Notes under the pieces: generated by a model
Database searches by the model: none
What the model was told of the DNA's origin: nothing
What the model saw: the letters and a program-made list of their open reading frames with translations, nothing else
Source: Gentiana macrophylla
Taxonomy: Eukaryota > Streptophyta > Magnoliopsida > Gentianales > Gentianaceae
Reading direction: 5' to 3'
DNA length: 64,000 bases
Assembly (NCBI GenBank): GCA_026214975.1
Contig: CM047808.1
Location: 6,933,262-6,997,261 of the forward strand
Program-made: the position numbers and the translations under genes
Shown: positions 1 to 11,831 of the stretch, one piece after another
Layout of the letters: the number at the start of each line of letters is the position of its first letter
Position numbering within the stretch: the stretch's first letter is position 1

Positions 1-630
1 TATGAAATTGTCATATGTCTCATCCTCTGTCAAATGTCATCTCAAATTTGGTTATTCCGGTTGTCATGCGGCCAATCTTTAAGATCTCTCGATTAAACAG
101 GTGATTTAACGTAATAATCTCTCGAGTACAAATATTCTGCCCCCGGGTAGGAAATAGGATTCCGTTTGTCATACGGCCATTTTTACCCTCCGGTTTTTCT
201 ACCCATGATCTCATATCCTAACTTCTCTGGTCAGTTCATCATTAGGTTACGATTCTGTTTATATTGATTAGCTATGTCAATACGAACGTGTCATTAAGTT
301 CAAGTAGAAAAAGATTCATCGATTTTAATCAGTTTTTAATATAGTCATCATCCATTTCCCTAAAAAGATCAAAATAATTCAATTACATATCTTGGCTAGA
401 TATAGAGTTAGCCTATTATCATTATAACTAATATATAGATACGTATATAAACAACAAACATAATAATATTAGAAAATTACCAATTACAACTGTTGAATTG
501 GAGCCTAATCATCCTGAAAGTAACAACAGCTTCAGAAACAACAATCCTCGATAATGCTTCTAAGTATTACAACGATACTACGTTATTTTTGGCAGAATGC
601 CTACTACTATATTTACAGAATTTAGATTAG

Positions 631-683
<53 letters not shown>

Positions 684-1157
684 GATATATATATATATTG
701 GTACACTCCTCAATGCTGACAAATGAGGAGTATTTATAGGCAGGTGTCAGTGGGCCGGCGCGGGCCGGGCTCCTTCCGGCGCGGGCCGGTGTAACAGACT
801 CAGATTCCTTGTGTCAGACCCATGTGATGTAATGATGAGTTTAAACCGGTGTGTGCCGGTTTAATCCGGTTCGTGCCGAACTGTCAAAATATCCGCTATG
901 GTTTTTCACTCTTTCGATGCCGATTCTTGATTTTGTATTTTCTTTTCATCATATGTTTCTGATCGATTACATAGAAACGAAACCACAAGAAATCGACAAC
1001 AAAAGTTATAATTTTTATTAAATTTATACCGATAATATTTATTTAAAACGATTTATATTTTATAAGTTTTAGTTATATTTTTATGAAATTTCTATAATAT
1101 TATCGTTAATACGTTATAAAATTTTATATAATTTAGTCATATTTTTATCATATATCA
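1..1157 (-). repeat. Element E 3' LTR (truncated by window edge)
   Basis: The LTR starts (minus strand) with TGATATATG just after a purine tract at 1158-1175 and continues beyond base 1. At 748-885 it holds GC-rich palindromic words (CCGGCGCGGGCCGG and CCGGTT types), followed in minus orientation by a TATA box (CCTATAAATACTCC, about 730-743). Bases 1-490 are the reverse complement of about 3965-4553 in solo LTR X with moderate divergence. A long TA microsatellite lies inside. The other end and the target duplication are outside the window. Confidence 0.6.
631..698. repeat. (TA)n microsatellite in the E LTR
   Basis: TA dinucleotide run at 631-678 plus a second short run at 684-698. The equivalent place in the oppositely oriented LTR X holds another TA run (4008-4088), so it is probably a feature of this LTR family. 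Confidence 0.9.
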
Positions 1158-2693
1158 ACTACTCTCCACTTAAACTTTTGATCGTCCCTCGAAGCAAAAT
1201 AAGCGATAATATATACAAATTTATAATGCGAATAATATAGTTTGTGCGGATTAAATTTTTAACTTAGTAACGTATATTTGTCAATATTATAGTTATATTA
1301 ATTTAAATCTGTCTAAGATTTTTAAGAAGATAAAAATGTGTACAACTTGATAGATTATTTATCAAATATTATCTAAATGAAATTCTACATGAATTACTTA
1401 ATAAATATAAATAAAATATTTAGAATAACTTTGTAATCGCCACTATATGAATTTTCGGAATCAAAGATCAGGTCAAGTAGTTGGCAAAATGGCTTGTAAT
1501 GTTCAGGCTCCGGGCGTTGGTTAATCGAAAGGATAACAAAGGAAAATCAAAAGAGAAAGAAGCAAGTCGTACGCACTCACACCTTCAACTCTCGATCAAA
1601 AATATCTCGATCAGTAATATCCTGATTCAAAATTGAACTCCAATGACCTTTTTATTTGATACAAAATGGTTTTATTTGAAATCAAGGGGTTTTTTTTTAT
1701 TTTTTTTTTAACAACAAACATACAATCATAATACATATGATTTTATAGAAATGTCCTCCGAATAATAATACCAATCTCATCTCTTGCCATTTTATTGCAT
1801 CGAAGCTTAATTTCGATGTCGTCACCGCTATCCATAAGTACATACTAAACTTGCGGGATTTCAAGGAAATGTAGACCAAATTAAGTTAAGGGTCGGTTAT
1901 AACGAGGTGAATCATAATGGCTAGTTTCGAGTGAGGTCTTGATCACTCTACAAGGCTGAGATAGGGACAAAAAATGGAAATTACATTCGGGTAGGTCATT
2001 TGGCTATAGTTAATCAAAGTTATGCCAAAAATCGTCATCCCTAATCCGATTCTAAATTCATAATTTGTCTTCAAAAGAAAATCATTCTAAAATTTCATTG
2101 TAAATATAAGTAACTTTTGTCTAATTTCATGAAAAACATATTTCATAATAATTATCTAGGTATACATACTTAAAATCTTGTTAAAATCTAAAATAGACAT
2201 AAATAATATAGTTATAATATATCGAGTTTACTTTACTTAATTAGAAACTTATTCTCTCCAAATATATTACTCTTATTATAATAAATATATATTATTCCGT
2301 TTATTTCCTTAAGGATAATTAAACTAAGTGTTTAAGCGTTTGATATTAAATTCAATTTATTTACTAACCATACTCTACTCCCCACTTACGAATTGGCATC
2401 GTCTCGATGTCTACTGAGTAGTAAAAAGTTTGGTTAGAAATAAAAATGAATTGTTATGGCGGTTTGAATTATTTTATGTGTCATACAGACGATCGTTTAA
2501 ATATTTAAAGCAGAAAAGAAAAAAACATAGTAATTTTAAAAACATAGAAATATATTACATTATTAAAACAACTAAAAGAAAATTACAAGTTAACTACGAA
2601 AATAACTTCTTAAACTTTAAAAAACTTAAACTAATTTATTCTTAAACTAAAAAGTTAAACTTCTATTATTACTTCCTACATAAACATCTAATT
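1158..2693 (-). other. Element E 3' noncoding region with purine tracts and hairpins
   Basis: No coding region is visible in these 1.5 kb; base composition is very AT-rich. Three purine-rich tracts in minus orientation resemble Athila polypurine tracts: about 2694-2704, about 2373-2389 (AAGTGGGGAGTAGAG) and 1158-1175 next to the LTR. The second has a hairpin at 2397-2409 (stem CATCG, loop AGA on the minus strand). Beside the LTR-proximal tract, 1175-1199 is a decayed form of the 9-bp hairpin seen in elements A and D. Confidence 0.55.
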
Positions 2694-2850
2694 TTCCCCA
2701 CTTGAAGATCCTCCCGGAACATCGACTGGAAGAAGCCCAACCTGAGGAAGGCGAGCTGGAAAGATTTCATCCGTAGCTCTTTCCGGTACCTGATGAGAGA
2801 TAAATTGACACTCATTATTATGACATTTCACCCCACTTCTGATACCATTT
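2694..2850 (-). pseudogene. Element E ORF3, C-terminal part
   Basis: An open minus-strand frame runs from the X insertion point at 2850 to a TAG stop at 2694-2696 and ends in a Pro/Gly/Ser-rich tail (...VDVPGGSSSGEN). When solo LTR X and its target repeat are disregarded, this frame continues in phase with the ORF3 N-terminal part that stops at 4987, which is why I treat both as one gene. A Pro/Ser/Thr-rich end also closes ORF3 of element A at 21046. Function of the C-terminal part is unknown. Confidence 0.5.
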
Positions 2851-4002
2851 TGAGCATTTATGTATCAAATCAAGTCATAATTACTAAGTTTTATCTAAAT
2901 GTATAAGTAGTAATTATTATATAAATTATTGTGTTTTAATAGATTTTGTACCGGTTTAGTAACCGGAGTGTCGTGTTGATATATATATTTTATAAACGTT
3001 TTATTTATCACTATTATGTTAAAACTAAAAATATCATAACTAAAGACTGTAATATTAACCTAAAAAGAGTCAGTAAAATTCAACGCAGTTTATGAACTTT
3101 TGTTGTCAGATTTACTCGCGGTTCGTTTCTTTGTGTTCAGGTAAAAAAGATAAGATTTACTGCGGAGACAGAACTGAAGATTGAATAACGAAACGAGAGA
3201 TTTGCCTGACTGAAGGATTACTTAGCTACTAAGTAATATACTTGGGAGGCCTAGATATTTTATTTCCCAAACTTAACCACTAAGTTAAGTACTTGGTGAC
3301 CAAGGCTATCAAAATATCCTAAGTAACAACACTTTTTGAGCCTAAAAATGTATTTTGAGGGATAGGAGAAGATGCCATAAGCTAACGAGTTCAAACGGAT
3401 CAATTGTCTGAAATGCATCTACCGTAACCAGTTTTCGACGGACATTTGACCCGACTTAGAGGCATTTTCAGGGGATGAGTTCTTCATGAAGGTTGTAGAT
3501 ATTCAAATGAGCTTTCCAACGCATTTTGAATCACATCAATCGGAGGTCTACAACTCAAGTTATGGGCATTATACGGAACAGCTCAACACATGAGATATTT
3601 TGGCCGGTTCAAACCGAATATCCGGTTCAACCGGTTGAGAGCCGGTTCAGATCGGTTTTGGCCCCCTCTTGGCCTATATATACATGTATAATTCACTAGA
3701 AATCTTGCCCCTTCTTGCCTCCTTCTTGGCTATCTCCTCCCCTCTCATTTCCCCTCTTCCATGCCTTAGATTGGCTCCCTTTCATCTTCTTCTTCTTTTA
3801 TTTTATCATCTTTGGGCCCATGTATGTATACATATGTCTATGTATGTATATATATATATGTATATGTATGAATAAATAAAAGTAGTACCGTTGTAATGCT
3901 CGAAAGGATTACCGAGAAAGTTGTATTGAAGAAGTTGCTATTTTCAGAGGATACGACTTAGATTTACAATAAACGGGTAATTTTATCAAGTATTATGTTT
4001 GT

Positions 4003-4090
<88 letters not shown>

Positions 4091-4986
4091 CTATGTTAAG
4101 ATAAAAATATATCTAGCCAAGATATGAATCTGAATTAGTTAATCTTTTTGGTAAAATGGATGATTGACTCTGGTAATAATGATTAAAACCGATTATAATG
4201 AATCTCTTTCTATTTGCACGTAATGACATGTTAAAAATTGACTTAGCTACTCGATTTTGACTAGAAATGTAATCTAATGAATTGACAACTCGCGATTAGA
4301 ATACGAGATCGTAATAGAAAGACCGGAGGGTAAAATTGGCCGAGTGAAAACGTGACAACGGAATCCGATTTCCTACCCGGGGGCAGATTTGTCTTGGGAA
4401 AGATGAATCTTATTAAAATTGTGCTCACGATATTATTACGTTAAATTCACCTGTTTAATGAATCAATCTTAAAATTGGCCGAATGACAAAACGGAGTTCC
4501 CGAGCTTGAGGATGACATTGGACAGAGGAATTTTGACATATGACAATTTCATACGCTCGTGTGAGGAGGAGTTGTCTAGCTTAGGAGTACACCGGTTCAT
4601 ATATAATTGACCTCCTTGCATCAAGGAAAATATCTGTCTCATTTATTTCTACTAAAAAAGAGATAGTAATTCAGTAAAGTATTCTTGACTAGATTCCAAA
4701 AATATATATATTATATTAGTATTTATTTACTTGTTTTACTTTATGCACTACTAACATCTAACCACTAACATAATCTAACCCGAGGAAAAAAAGTAAAAAC
4801 TGCGACTTAGATCGAGTTAATAATAGCTTCTTGGTGTTTAACCACACTTTGAATCATTCTTTCATTTCCCTGTGGATACGATACTCTGACTCATCATACT
4901 AGCACTACGATTTGACCCGGTACACTGCCGGTTAGGATCTGTATAGCCTAGAAAAGGTCCGTCAGTACCCTAGCTAAACGAACACA
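2851..4986 (+). mobile_element. Solo LTR X inserted in element E ORF3
   Basis: The 2136-bp unit begins TGAGCATTTATG and ends GAACACA, flanked by CATTT (2846-2850) and GATTT (4987-4991), an imperfect 5-bp target duplication. Order in plus orientation: U3 with a stretch also found in the E LTR (TTTTGTTGTC region, about 3097), palindromic words CCGGTTCAACCGG at 3605-3660, TATA box at 3674-3683, a TA run, and a U5 containing TTTCCCTGTGGATACGATAC (about 4863). No primer site or internal region follows, so it is best read as a solo LTR. Boundaries come from reading-frame continuity of the interrupted ORF3 and could be off by a few bases. Confidence 0.6.
4008..4088. repeat. (TA)n microsatellite in LTR X
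   Basis: About 80 bases of TA repeat directly after TTTGTTGTTTT; the mirrored position in the E LTR has the 631-698 run. Confidence 0.95.
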
Positions 4987-5750
4987 GATTTTTGAAATCA
5001 GCCATGCAAAAGGCATAGGCTGACGAAATGGTCTTCTTCTTAACGCAAAGTTAACAGCAGTCTTGTGAATGAGCACCCCCCAATCTATAACTGCACCACT
5101 GTTATTGCATATAACAGTAACATCTCATCGTCACTGATGTCCGAAAAATCATCGGTTGGATAAACTCGTGAATTGATAAAACGTTTCCATGTTTTTAGGT
5201 GGGGAAGCAAGGCAGCTGTTGAAACATCTCGATCTCTATTATAATGTGGGAATAAGACTTGGAAAGATTCCGCACATTTGTTAATGACACCATCAACAGT
5301 ATCGAGCCGCCACCGAAACTCTTAATGCCTGGCTAGCGTTGTTTGAACTGGTGGTATGTGGAAAACTTGATTGATTATAGTAGAAGTAAAAGGAACAACA
5401 AAACCTCGAATGGTAATAGCATGAGTTGACTCCACAGTAGTAGCTTCTGATAGAATCGAATAAAATTCTCTAACCAAAGTAACGTTGATTCTGCCCCTCG
5501 GCATATGGAAAAATTTCTCCCAACCATCTCCTTCCATCCTAATGAATCCCCATTGATTCATTTTTCTAAAGTTTAGACCCTTTTCTAGTAAAAATGGAGA
5601 CTGATTGAAATTGCTTAAAAACGGGTCCGGAGCCGAATTATTCATGTAGTTGTAGGGAATTGGAGTGAAAAATGGAGAATAAAATTCAGGAAGGACGGAG
5701 TTTGGAGTATGCGGGGGAGAGTAACTGTTTACTGAAGAATGATCAGACAT
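4987..5750 (-). pseudogene. Element E ORF3 (plant transposon protein, PF20167-like), N-terminal part
   Basis: ATG at 5750 (minus strand) opens 142 codons. The middle reads WEKFFHMPRGRINVTLVREF... and ...ITIRGFVVPFTSTIINQVF, the pattern of the PF20167 'putative plant transposon protein' domain found after pol in Athila-like elements. A TAA stop at about 5322 interrupts it; the same frame then stays open with recognisable domain sequence (LLLYAI at about 5110), a frameshift follows near 5095, and the domain continues to 4987 where X is inserted. Biochemical function is not known. A TATA box and palindromic word lie 70-160 bases upstream of the ATG, so transcription may start locally. Confidence 0.7.
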
Positions 5751-5819
5751 TTTATACCGTTTCGGAGAAGAAATAAGAAGCTATTTGGAGTTAGGTGCCT
5801 TTTTGGGTTGTTGATCTGT

Positions 5820-5910
5820 TGTCTATTTATAGAAATAACTGAGCAAATGAGGAAAAAATCTGGTGTATGTCGGTAGCACATCTTTCCGGCGCGTGCCGGG
5901 CTCACTGTTC
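5820..5910 (-). promoter_or_regulatory. Putative internal promoter of element E ORF3
   Basis: In minus orientation: palindromic word CCGGCACGCGCCGG (5885-5899), then about 55 bases later TTTCTATAAATAGAC (TATA at about 5824-5830), then the ORF3 ATG at 5750. The E LTR has the same class of word before its TATA box (748-795, then 730-743). This is a promoter by pattern only; no transcript evidence is available. Confidence 0.55.
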
Positions 5911-6050
5911 ACTAACAGAGAGTTTTCCCTTGCAAACTGTCTCAGCATGTTTTTTTTCTATGTATGTATATATATTATGATCTAAAACATGTAATAAAAA
6001 TTCTAATAAAGCTAGAAAAATGAAAAGTTGTAAATAAATTAAAACGTGCA

Positions 6051-7477
6051 TGTCTCGGATTTTATGTTAAGCAAAATATAACAAGTAATAAAAGAAATCT
6101 GGTTTACCCCAAGTGCAGGGATCGTAGTATAATGATTAAAACAGGAGTCGAACTCACAGGGAATCGTAGTTTGTCTAGTTTGATTAATTTTCCTAAAGTT
6201 GTTACGAGAAGTAAAAACGTCTTATCCTAATTGAAAGACTACAACTAAAATAACAAAACAAAATGAAATAGTAATGAAACCAATAAAGTTAAACTGGACA
6301 GAAGATTAAAAATCTAAAGCCAGCGAAGATAATTGCGAACCGAATAACGAAAATAATTCTATTCTATAAACTAAAACTCAATAGAAATTATAAGATTACT
6401 ATGATAATAACAAATGATTTTTTTCAATAAATTTAACAACGAAACAAGCAATGATCCACCGATCCATAACCCTCAATTTCTTCTCTAAGGTTGGCTAGTG
6501 ATGATTTAATAAAAATTGTGGTTCACCTATCATAAGTATGAATTTCTAATCTCTTAGAAAAATTCGCTTATCAATCTTTTTTCATCTATCGATTCAAAAG
6601 ATTAACGCTTTAATTATCAAGGTGTGAAATTTATTCAATCTCAGTAACCTAGATATTCAACCTAACAACTATCGCTAATTAGATTAAAAATCTAATCTTA
6701 ACTATAGTGATCTAGGTTTAACAATCAATTCTCATCAAATATTAAACAATCAAAGATGCAAAACATCCATCGATAAAATTGCATAACAACAAATTAAACA
6801 TAGGAAAGATACAATCTTATTAAAACTCACAAACAATCCAAAAGAGTAGAAATCAAGTTGCTGCAACGATCGGTTTCACAGAGCTCGTTCAAATCGGCCT
6901 CAGCCTCTGACCATCCTCAGACCGAACGAAATAAAAAAAAAATATATATATAATATGGCTCGGTCGACCGAGCAGGGGCACTCGGTCGACCGAGTGAACC
7001 TCTTTTTATTTTTATTTTTTGTGCCGTCTCTGTTCCCAGATGATTTCTCGTGTCTTGCTTCCAATGACTGCCCCCTTTTATGCTTGTTCTGCCGACCTAG
7101 GATAATTATTAACCTTTTTTTCTTTTCTTTTAAAAATAAAACCCTAAACCCTAATAAAAATATAATACCTATTTCGCTCTTCTGTTTAATCTCCAAATAA
7201 ATGTTGCTTCTTTTAATTCCTTCAGCTCTTTGACTCATTCCACGACATGCGTTCGTTGTACCTACAATAATAAAAACGTGCAAAGTGTAACATCACATAT
7301 ATAAATAGATAATTGCTAATAAAATCACGTAAATAACCCGACTTTGCACTTTAATAATTTCCACATTCATTTGCTTAATAATTCTATTAAACACTTAATT
7401 TTCTATAAAAATTAATAAAATACAAAGGAAATTGTTACGAAATAATGAAATATAAATCATAAAAATCACCATAAACA
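6051..7477 (-). repeat. Element B 3' LTR
   Basis: 1427 bp, TGTCTCGG... to ...ATAAACA on the plus strand (TG/CA ends on the minus strand). It is colinear with 25674-27007 and very similar, differing by scattered substitutions and small indels. Two perfect palindromes of the form CTCGGTCGACCGAG lie at 6957-6993, directly upstream (minus sense) of an AT-rich TATA-like run at about 6939-6955. The R/U5 part contains the Athila-type sequence near 6130-6170. The plus-strand ORF at 6955 and the minus ORF 6900-7283 are incidental reading frames in the LTR. Confidence 0.85.
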
Positions 7478-9493
7478 ACTCCCCCACACTTAGCTTTTGC
7501 TCGTCCCGAGCAAGACAGAACAAGACCAAGGCTTACATTTACTTTGTACCACAAAGTTCCAACCAAAAATAAATATAGACATTTTCAGCAAGTATAAAGT
7601 GTATTTAATAAGTTAGAAGTTCACCCCGGTGTGTGTGTAGAGCCATATAAAATTTCGACTAAGTCCAAACTTGAAACTTTTCAAGCAACTAGCAAATACC
7701 CATTTAAACTAGAAATAGATGATGATACTTATAACATGTACCCTACAAAATGTAACATGTCCTGAAAAGGATGATAGAATGTGTTTAGGACCTTTCTGAC
7801 ATACTCAGAGGATATTCTCTGAGATGCCATCGGTTTATACTGGGGATAAGGTAGGCGATAACTAAGTCTTCCACCGGAACATGCCACTTCCCTTATGTAA
7901 GTTGATTCAATTAACTTTCACATATATACGCACATCAGAAATGAGCTCTTGCCCGTCATAGCAGAATAGGACATTCGAGATATGCCCTACCTTACTCAAA
8001 TCATAAGGCGACTTCTTACGATCGTCGTGAGCTTTGGTCATCATAGTGGTATAGGACATTCGTGATATGACCTACCTCACTCAAATCATCGACCCGACTT
8101 CCGACACACCCATTTTTTCATTTTAAAAACAACTTCCCCAAGCACAGTAGTTACGTTTCACTTATCACATTCAAACCTAGGACATTCACAGTATGTCTTA
8201 CTCCGATTCTAAATACGAACTATTATAATTCCCATGACACGTACATTAGCACTAAGCACAAGATCCTTATAAGAAGATCAAATATTACTAATCGAAATGG
8301 GTACAGCTTTATATTTTAGCTCGTCATTTAACATGGCTACGTGAATGTATGTCGGGTGAGACATCTGACCTACTAAACATACAGTATAAAGCATCAATGA
8401 CTATAATGTTCCACGGTTGGAAACCACAACACTAGTAAGCCAAACAAAATATGTACCTGCTCGGGACAAAATTCAAAAAATTTAAAAATTTTCAGCTCTT
8501 TTTTAAGCATGGTAATCATAATAGATTAAGCATATTTGCAGGTACAACCAACCAATCCCTCCCCCACACTTAAACAACAACATGTCCTCATGTTATGTAA
8601 AATAAGAAAAACTTAGCTGGTTGTAATTCGAAGGTGGCAATTCTGGAAGTGGTCATGAGTCAGATCCAGAAATGCTTGAGGAAAGCAGTAAACTGTGGAC
8701 CATCCACCGGTAAACTAATTTCATCTAAAAGCTCACAAACGCTATCGCAAATATCCTGCACACATGGGAAAACAAAACGTACCTCGGGGATAGGGGCACA
8801 AAAGATGATAGACAAGGCAATATCATGGAACAAAGCAGAAGCAATGCAAAAAATTGATAATAACCGAATCTATGTGAAATGTAGTGCACAAATGTAATAT
8901 CGAGGTATACTGGGGTATTGGGTATAAAACGTAGAAGGAAAACACAGAGCATCTAAGCGTCAAATATAAAACCACGGAGGCTTGACATACAAATAGGGTC
9001 CAACACGTGTATATAGAAAAACCAAACGCCAAATGAAAGTGTAGGCGTGCCTTAAATGATACTATAAAGTAGCAGGGCTAGATGCAACAAAATGATAAGA
9101 CAGACACACAAACACAATGCAACAAAATGCGATGCAACTTACTAATAATGCAAAGAATACTGGGATGCACGAAGAAAATAGAAACACAAACACTAGCCCA
9201 AGCTAATCTTCATAGATGTCGCCCCAATCTACAATCCGGATTAGGCGATGAAGCATGTCAAACGCAGGAGGGAGGTCATATTCATTTTGCAAGTTCTGCT
9301 TATGCAAGTTACCTGGCCACAAAAACCGAGACCAAAACCCAAGACGACACAAGACAAAACAAACCAAGACTAACGCACCGAGAAGAAAACTATCTTCCGT
9401 TATTTATTCACTAAATAAGAAAAATAAAATAAATAAAAGAAAAACACATTCTGAATTTATAGTCTTCAGTTGGACTATCTGTAAACACCATTC
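7478..9493 (-). other. Element B 3' noncoding module (two hairpin-purine tracts, 85-bp tandem repeat)
   Basis: No convincing gene. In minus order: an unassigned part (9493 to about 8600), hairpin 8579-8594 (stem AACATG, loop AGGA) with purine tract 8562-8577, a conserved stretch, then hairpin 7497-7513 (stem TTGCTCG, loop GGA) and the polypurine tract 7478-7491 that abuts the LTR. A tandem duplication with a period of 85 bp lies at 7956-8004 and 8041-8089 (core AGGACATTCG...CTACC...TCAAATCAT). The same order and core occur in A (21.5-22.6 kb) and D (55.2-56.4 kb). Plus-strand ORFs between 8634 and 9593 have biased, low-complexity composition and are not credible genes. Confidence 0.6.
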
Positions 9494-10229
9494 TCAAGGA
9501 GGACAAAACCAAAGAAGGGCATCCCTTTGCATTTTTTTCCACATATCAAGGATATTAACAAGGATTTTAAGATATAGCATTGGGATCCTATAATCATGTC
9601 TTCTTAAAAAGTGAATAATCATTTTAGCTCTAAGGAAAGAAGTGTCACTCAACAATTTGTTGATCTCTTTATCAATGCTCATGACAAATCTAAGAGAATC
9701 ATGGACTATTAGAGGTGCGACATTTATATACTCGATATGCTCAACATTAATGAATTCAATATCGCTGTTCAAGGACGGATAACTAATTTTATTAAATGAC
9801 TTAGGATCAAGAACAATAGTGTTACCTCCATTTTCAACTTTTTCTTGCCTCATCAATGTTGAATCTGGAATTATTGCACCGTTATCTTGTGAAGATGGTT
9901 CAAATTTCCATGTGGTTTCACTCTTGTTTATTTGGAGGTCTAAACACTCAGCGGTCTTCGAGAAATCATCACCGAAGACATTTAGATCAAGACAAGGTGG
10001 GATCTCATAAGGATCCCAGTTTTCATCCCCACGACTTTCAAGGTCGGCCTCCTGCTCTTGAATCGCCATCATCTCCGTTTCCCTTTCATCTTCAATAACG
10101 TGGCGATTATGTGCAACTAATTCTCCTAAAGTCAGTTCCCTTTTTTCTAGAGCAGGATGCAATAGGTGTGCCATTTCTCTAGAAAATTTCTCTCTGCTCC
10201 TTATAGATTCCTCGATCAAAATTTCAATG
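9494..10229 (-). pseudogene. Element B gag-like polyprotein, distal part with unrecognised domain
   Basis: A minus-strand frame of about 245 codons continues the B gag interrupted by A (the other half ends at 24191); 10230-10234 is the TTAGA target copy. The first segment is charged and probably helical (IRSREKFSREMAHLL, EKRELTLGELVAHN), then an acidic stretch (about 80-110) with DPYEIPPCLDLNVFGDD, and a C-terminal hydrophobic/basic part ending at 9494. It occupies the place where protease/pol would start but has no DLGAS, RT or integrase motif. I do not recognise the domain. It may be a captured sequence or a diverged gag extension. The first residues of the apparent ORF upstream of 10229 come from A's LTR. 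Confidence 0.5.
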
Positions 10230-10234
10230 TTAGA
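10230..10234. repeat. Target-site duplication of element A (left), TTAGA
   Basis: TTAGA at 10230-10234 precedes TGTTAAGG; the same five bases follow the right LTR at 24186-24190. Confidence 0.95.
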
Positions 10235-11807
10235 TGTTAAGGGTGATTTTATATGATTTATTACGATATATTTTATATCAATTTCCCTCATATGTGGATG
10301 TTTTTCATAGAAATCGAGATTTATATTGAAATATTGAGCAAGTGATGTTTTTAATGGGTTAGTTGCAAAATTGTATGATTTATGTGTAAAATTGATGGTT
10401 TTATGTTTATTTGGAAGATACTACATTTTGCAATGTGTTTGATGTATTGTAGATACACAATTTCGACCAAAAAGAGGATTAAAAGAGGTTAACAATCGGA
10501 TTAACGAAGAGGAGTAGAGATAAAGATGAAATCGATTTAAGATAAAGATGAGAAGATCGACTTTCACAAAGCGTGAGCGTGCGTCTGAATCTCCGTCCAG
10601 TAGACGGGCGTTTGACTCATTGTACGGGCGTCCATCTTGATACAGAGCCTTGGGAATTTAGCTGAACGAGCGTCCAATTTAAAGAAGGACGGGCGTCTGA
10701 TCATGACTCGGCCCGATTCGAAGTTTGTATGGAAGAGTGGGACGGGCGTTCTCAGGTTTCAGACGGGCGCCCAAAGAGTCGCCTCAAGCCACGACCAACT
10801 TTGATATCTATAAATACAATTTGCGTATTTCCACATTAGAGGACCAATTACTCATTACTCTAAACCCTAATCTAAAGGCGGCTCAGGCTGCGTTTTTACA
10901 TACTTTTCCTTCAGTTTTATGCACTTAAATCCTAGATTAAATTAGTTAGTTTTATGTTCTTTTCTTCAACAATTTCAAGCTTTCAAGAGGATGCTTAGAG
11001 ACTAAAATCCCTTGAACGAGCGTTGTGAAGCCTATCCGTCAACTATTCAGATTCGAATTTTGATTAATTTGTGAGTTTTTAATACAAGTTGTTTCTTTAT
11101 CATGATTTGAATGTTTATTGCAATTATATCGAAAGATGTGCATGCTTGATTGTTTTACTTTGATGAAAGTCATGTAAACCCTAGATCCCCATGATAAAAG
11201 AATAGTTATTTGATCTATATAACGAGAGTTAATATGTTAGATTTCTAGATTAGGAACGTTAAAGTTTGCATCTTTGGTTAGAAAAAGCGTTAATCTTAGA
11301 TCGAAAGATAGAGATTAATAGATGAACTATCTAAGAAATTAGGGTTCGTACTTTAGATGAGGTGAATCACAACTTGGTTAGAAGTCACGAATTAATCTGA
11401 ATAGGAACTAAATGTTGATAGGATAGGTGGATCAATTGCTCGTTTGTCCGTTATAATTTGATTTAAAACCCCTTGAACTTGAGTTGTTTAGTTAGTTAAT
11501 CTTTTATTGCATATTAGGATTAGTTTAGATAATTAGTTCGCAACCCGTATCTTTCCTGGCTTTAGATCTTATCTTCTGTCCAGTTTTACGTTCTCGTTAC
11601 CTTTTTTTTCAATTTTGTTCGTTTTATTTTCTGTTTAGTTTAGTATTCGTGATATAGGTTAGTTGGAACAAAAACTAGGATTAGCAACCTCCGATTCCCC
11701 GTAAGATCGACCCGGTAGTAACCTCTATATTACGATCCTTGCACTTGAGGTAACCGGATTTATAAATATTATTACTTGTTGTTTTTCATTAGATAAAATC
11801 CGTGACA
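10235..11807 (+). repeat. Element A 5' LTR
   Basis: 1573 bp, TGTTAAGGGTG... to ...CCGTGACA. The U3 part holds about seven copies of the word ACGGGCGTCC or variants at 10578-10780, then a TATA box CTATAAATAC at 10807-10816. The remainder is R/U5 with GTAAGATCGACCCGGTAGT near the end. It is almost the same as 22621-24185; visible differences cluster in the word array around 10566-10600. The ORF at 10725 is incidental. Confidence 0.95.
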
Positions 11808-11813
11808 AGTTTT

Positions 11814-11831
11814 TGGCGCCGTTGCCGGGGA
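11814..11831 (+). other. Element A primer binding site (tRNA-Asp type)
   Basis: TGGCGCCGTTGCCGGGGA, six bases after the LTR end, complementary to the 3' end of plant tRNA-Asp as in Athila elements. The same site, with at most one change, starts B, C and D. Confidence 0.9.

Larger units (their letters stand above)
1..6050 (-). mobile_element. Element E: 3' part of an Athila-like Ty3/gypsy retrotransposon, interrupted by solo LTR X
   Basis: In minus orientation this stretch reads internal promoter, ORF3 (5750 to 4987, then 2850 to 2694), 3' noncoding region and the start of a 3' LTR that leaves the window at base 1. Gag, pol and the 5' LTR are absent; the upstream side ends at 6050 where element B begins. 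Assignment to the Athila-like group rests on the ORF3 family (plant transposon protein domain, PF20167), purine tracts of the AAGTGGGGAG type and the LTR layout. E and X belong to related LTR families in opposite orientation, so about 0.5 kb at the left edge is an inverted copy of sequence ending at 4553. Confidence 0.65.

Noticed and set aside
1..4553. Large DNA transposon with roughly 0.5-kb terminal inverted repeats
   Set aside because: The arms are parts of two related LTRs in opposite orientation, each with its own TATA box pointing outward; reading frames and target repeats support E plus solo LTR X instead.
7136..7160. Telomere-type repeat (ACCCTAAACCCTAA)
   Set aside because: Only about two units, and the same sequence is in both B LTRs; it is an LTR feature, not a telomeric array.
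8634..9593. Plus-strand ORFs of 75-112 codons in element B
   Set aside because: Gln/Lys/Thr-rich low-complexity translations, no domain, and located in a noncoding module of a minus-strand element.
10578..10780. CRISPR-like or minisatellite array of GGACGGGCGTCC words
   Set aside because: Spacing is irregular, the words are short and occur in both orientations, and the location in U3 before a TATA box recurs in several elements of a plant genome.
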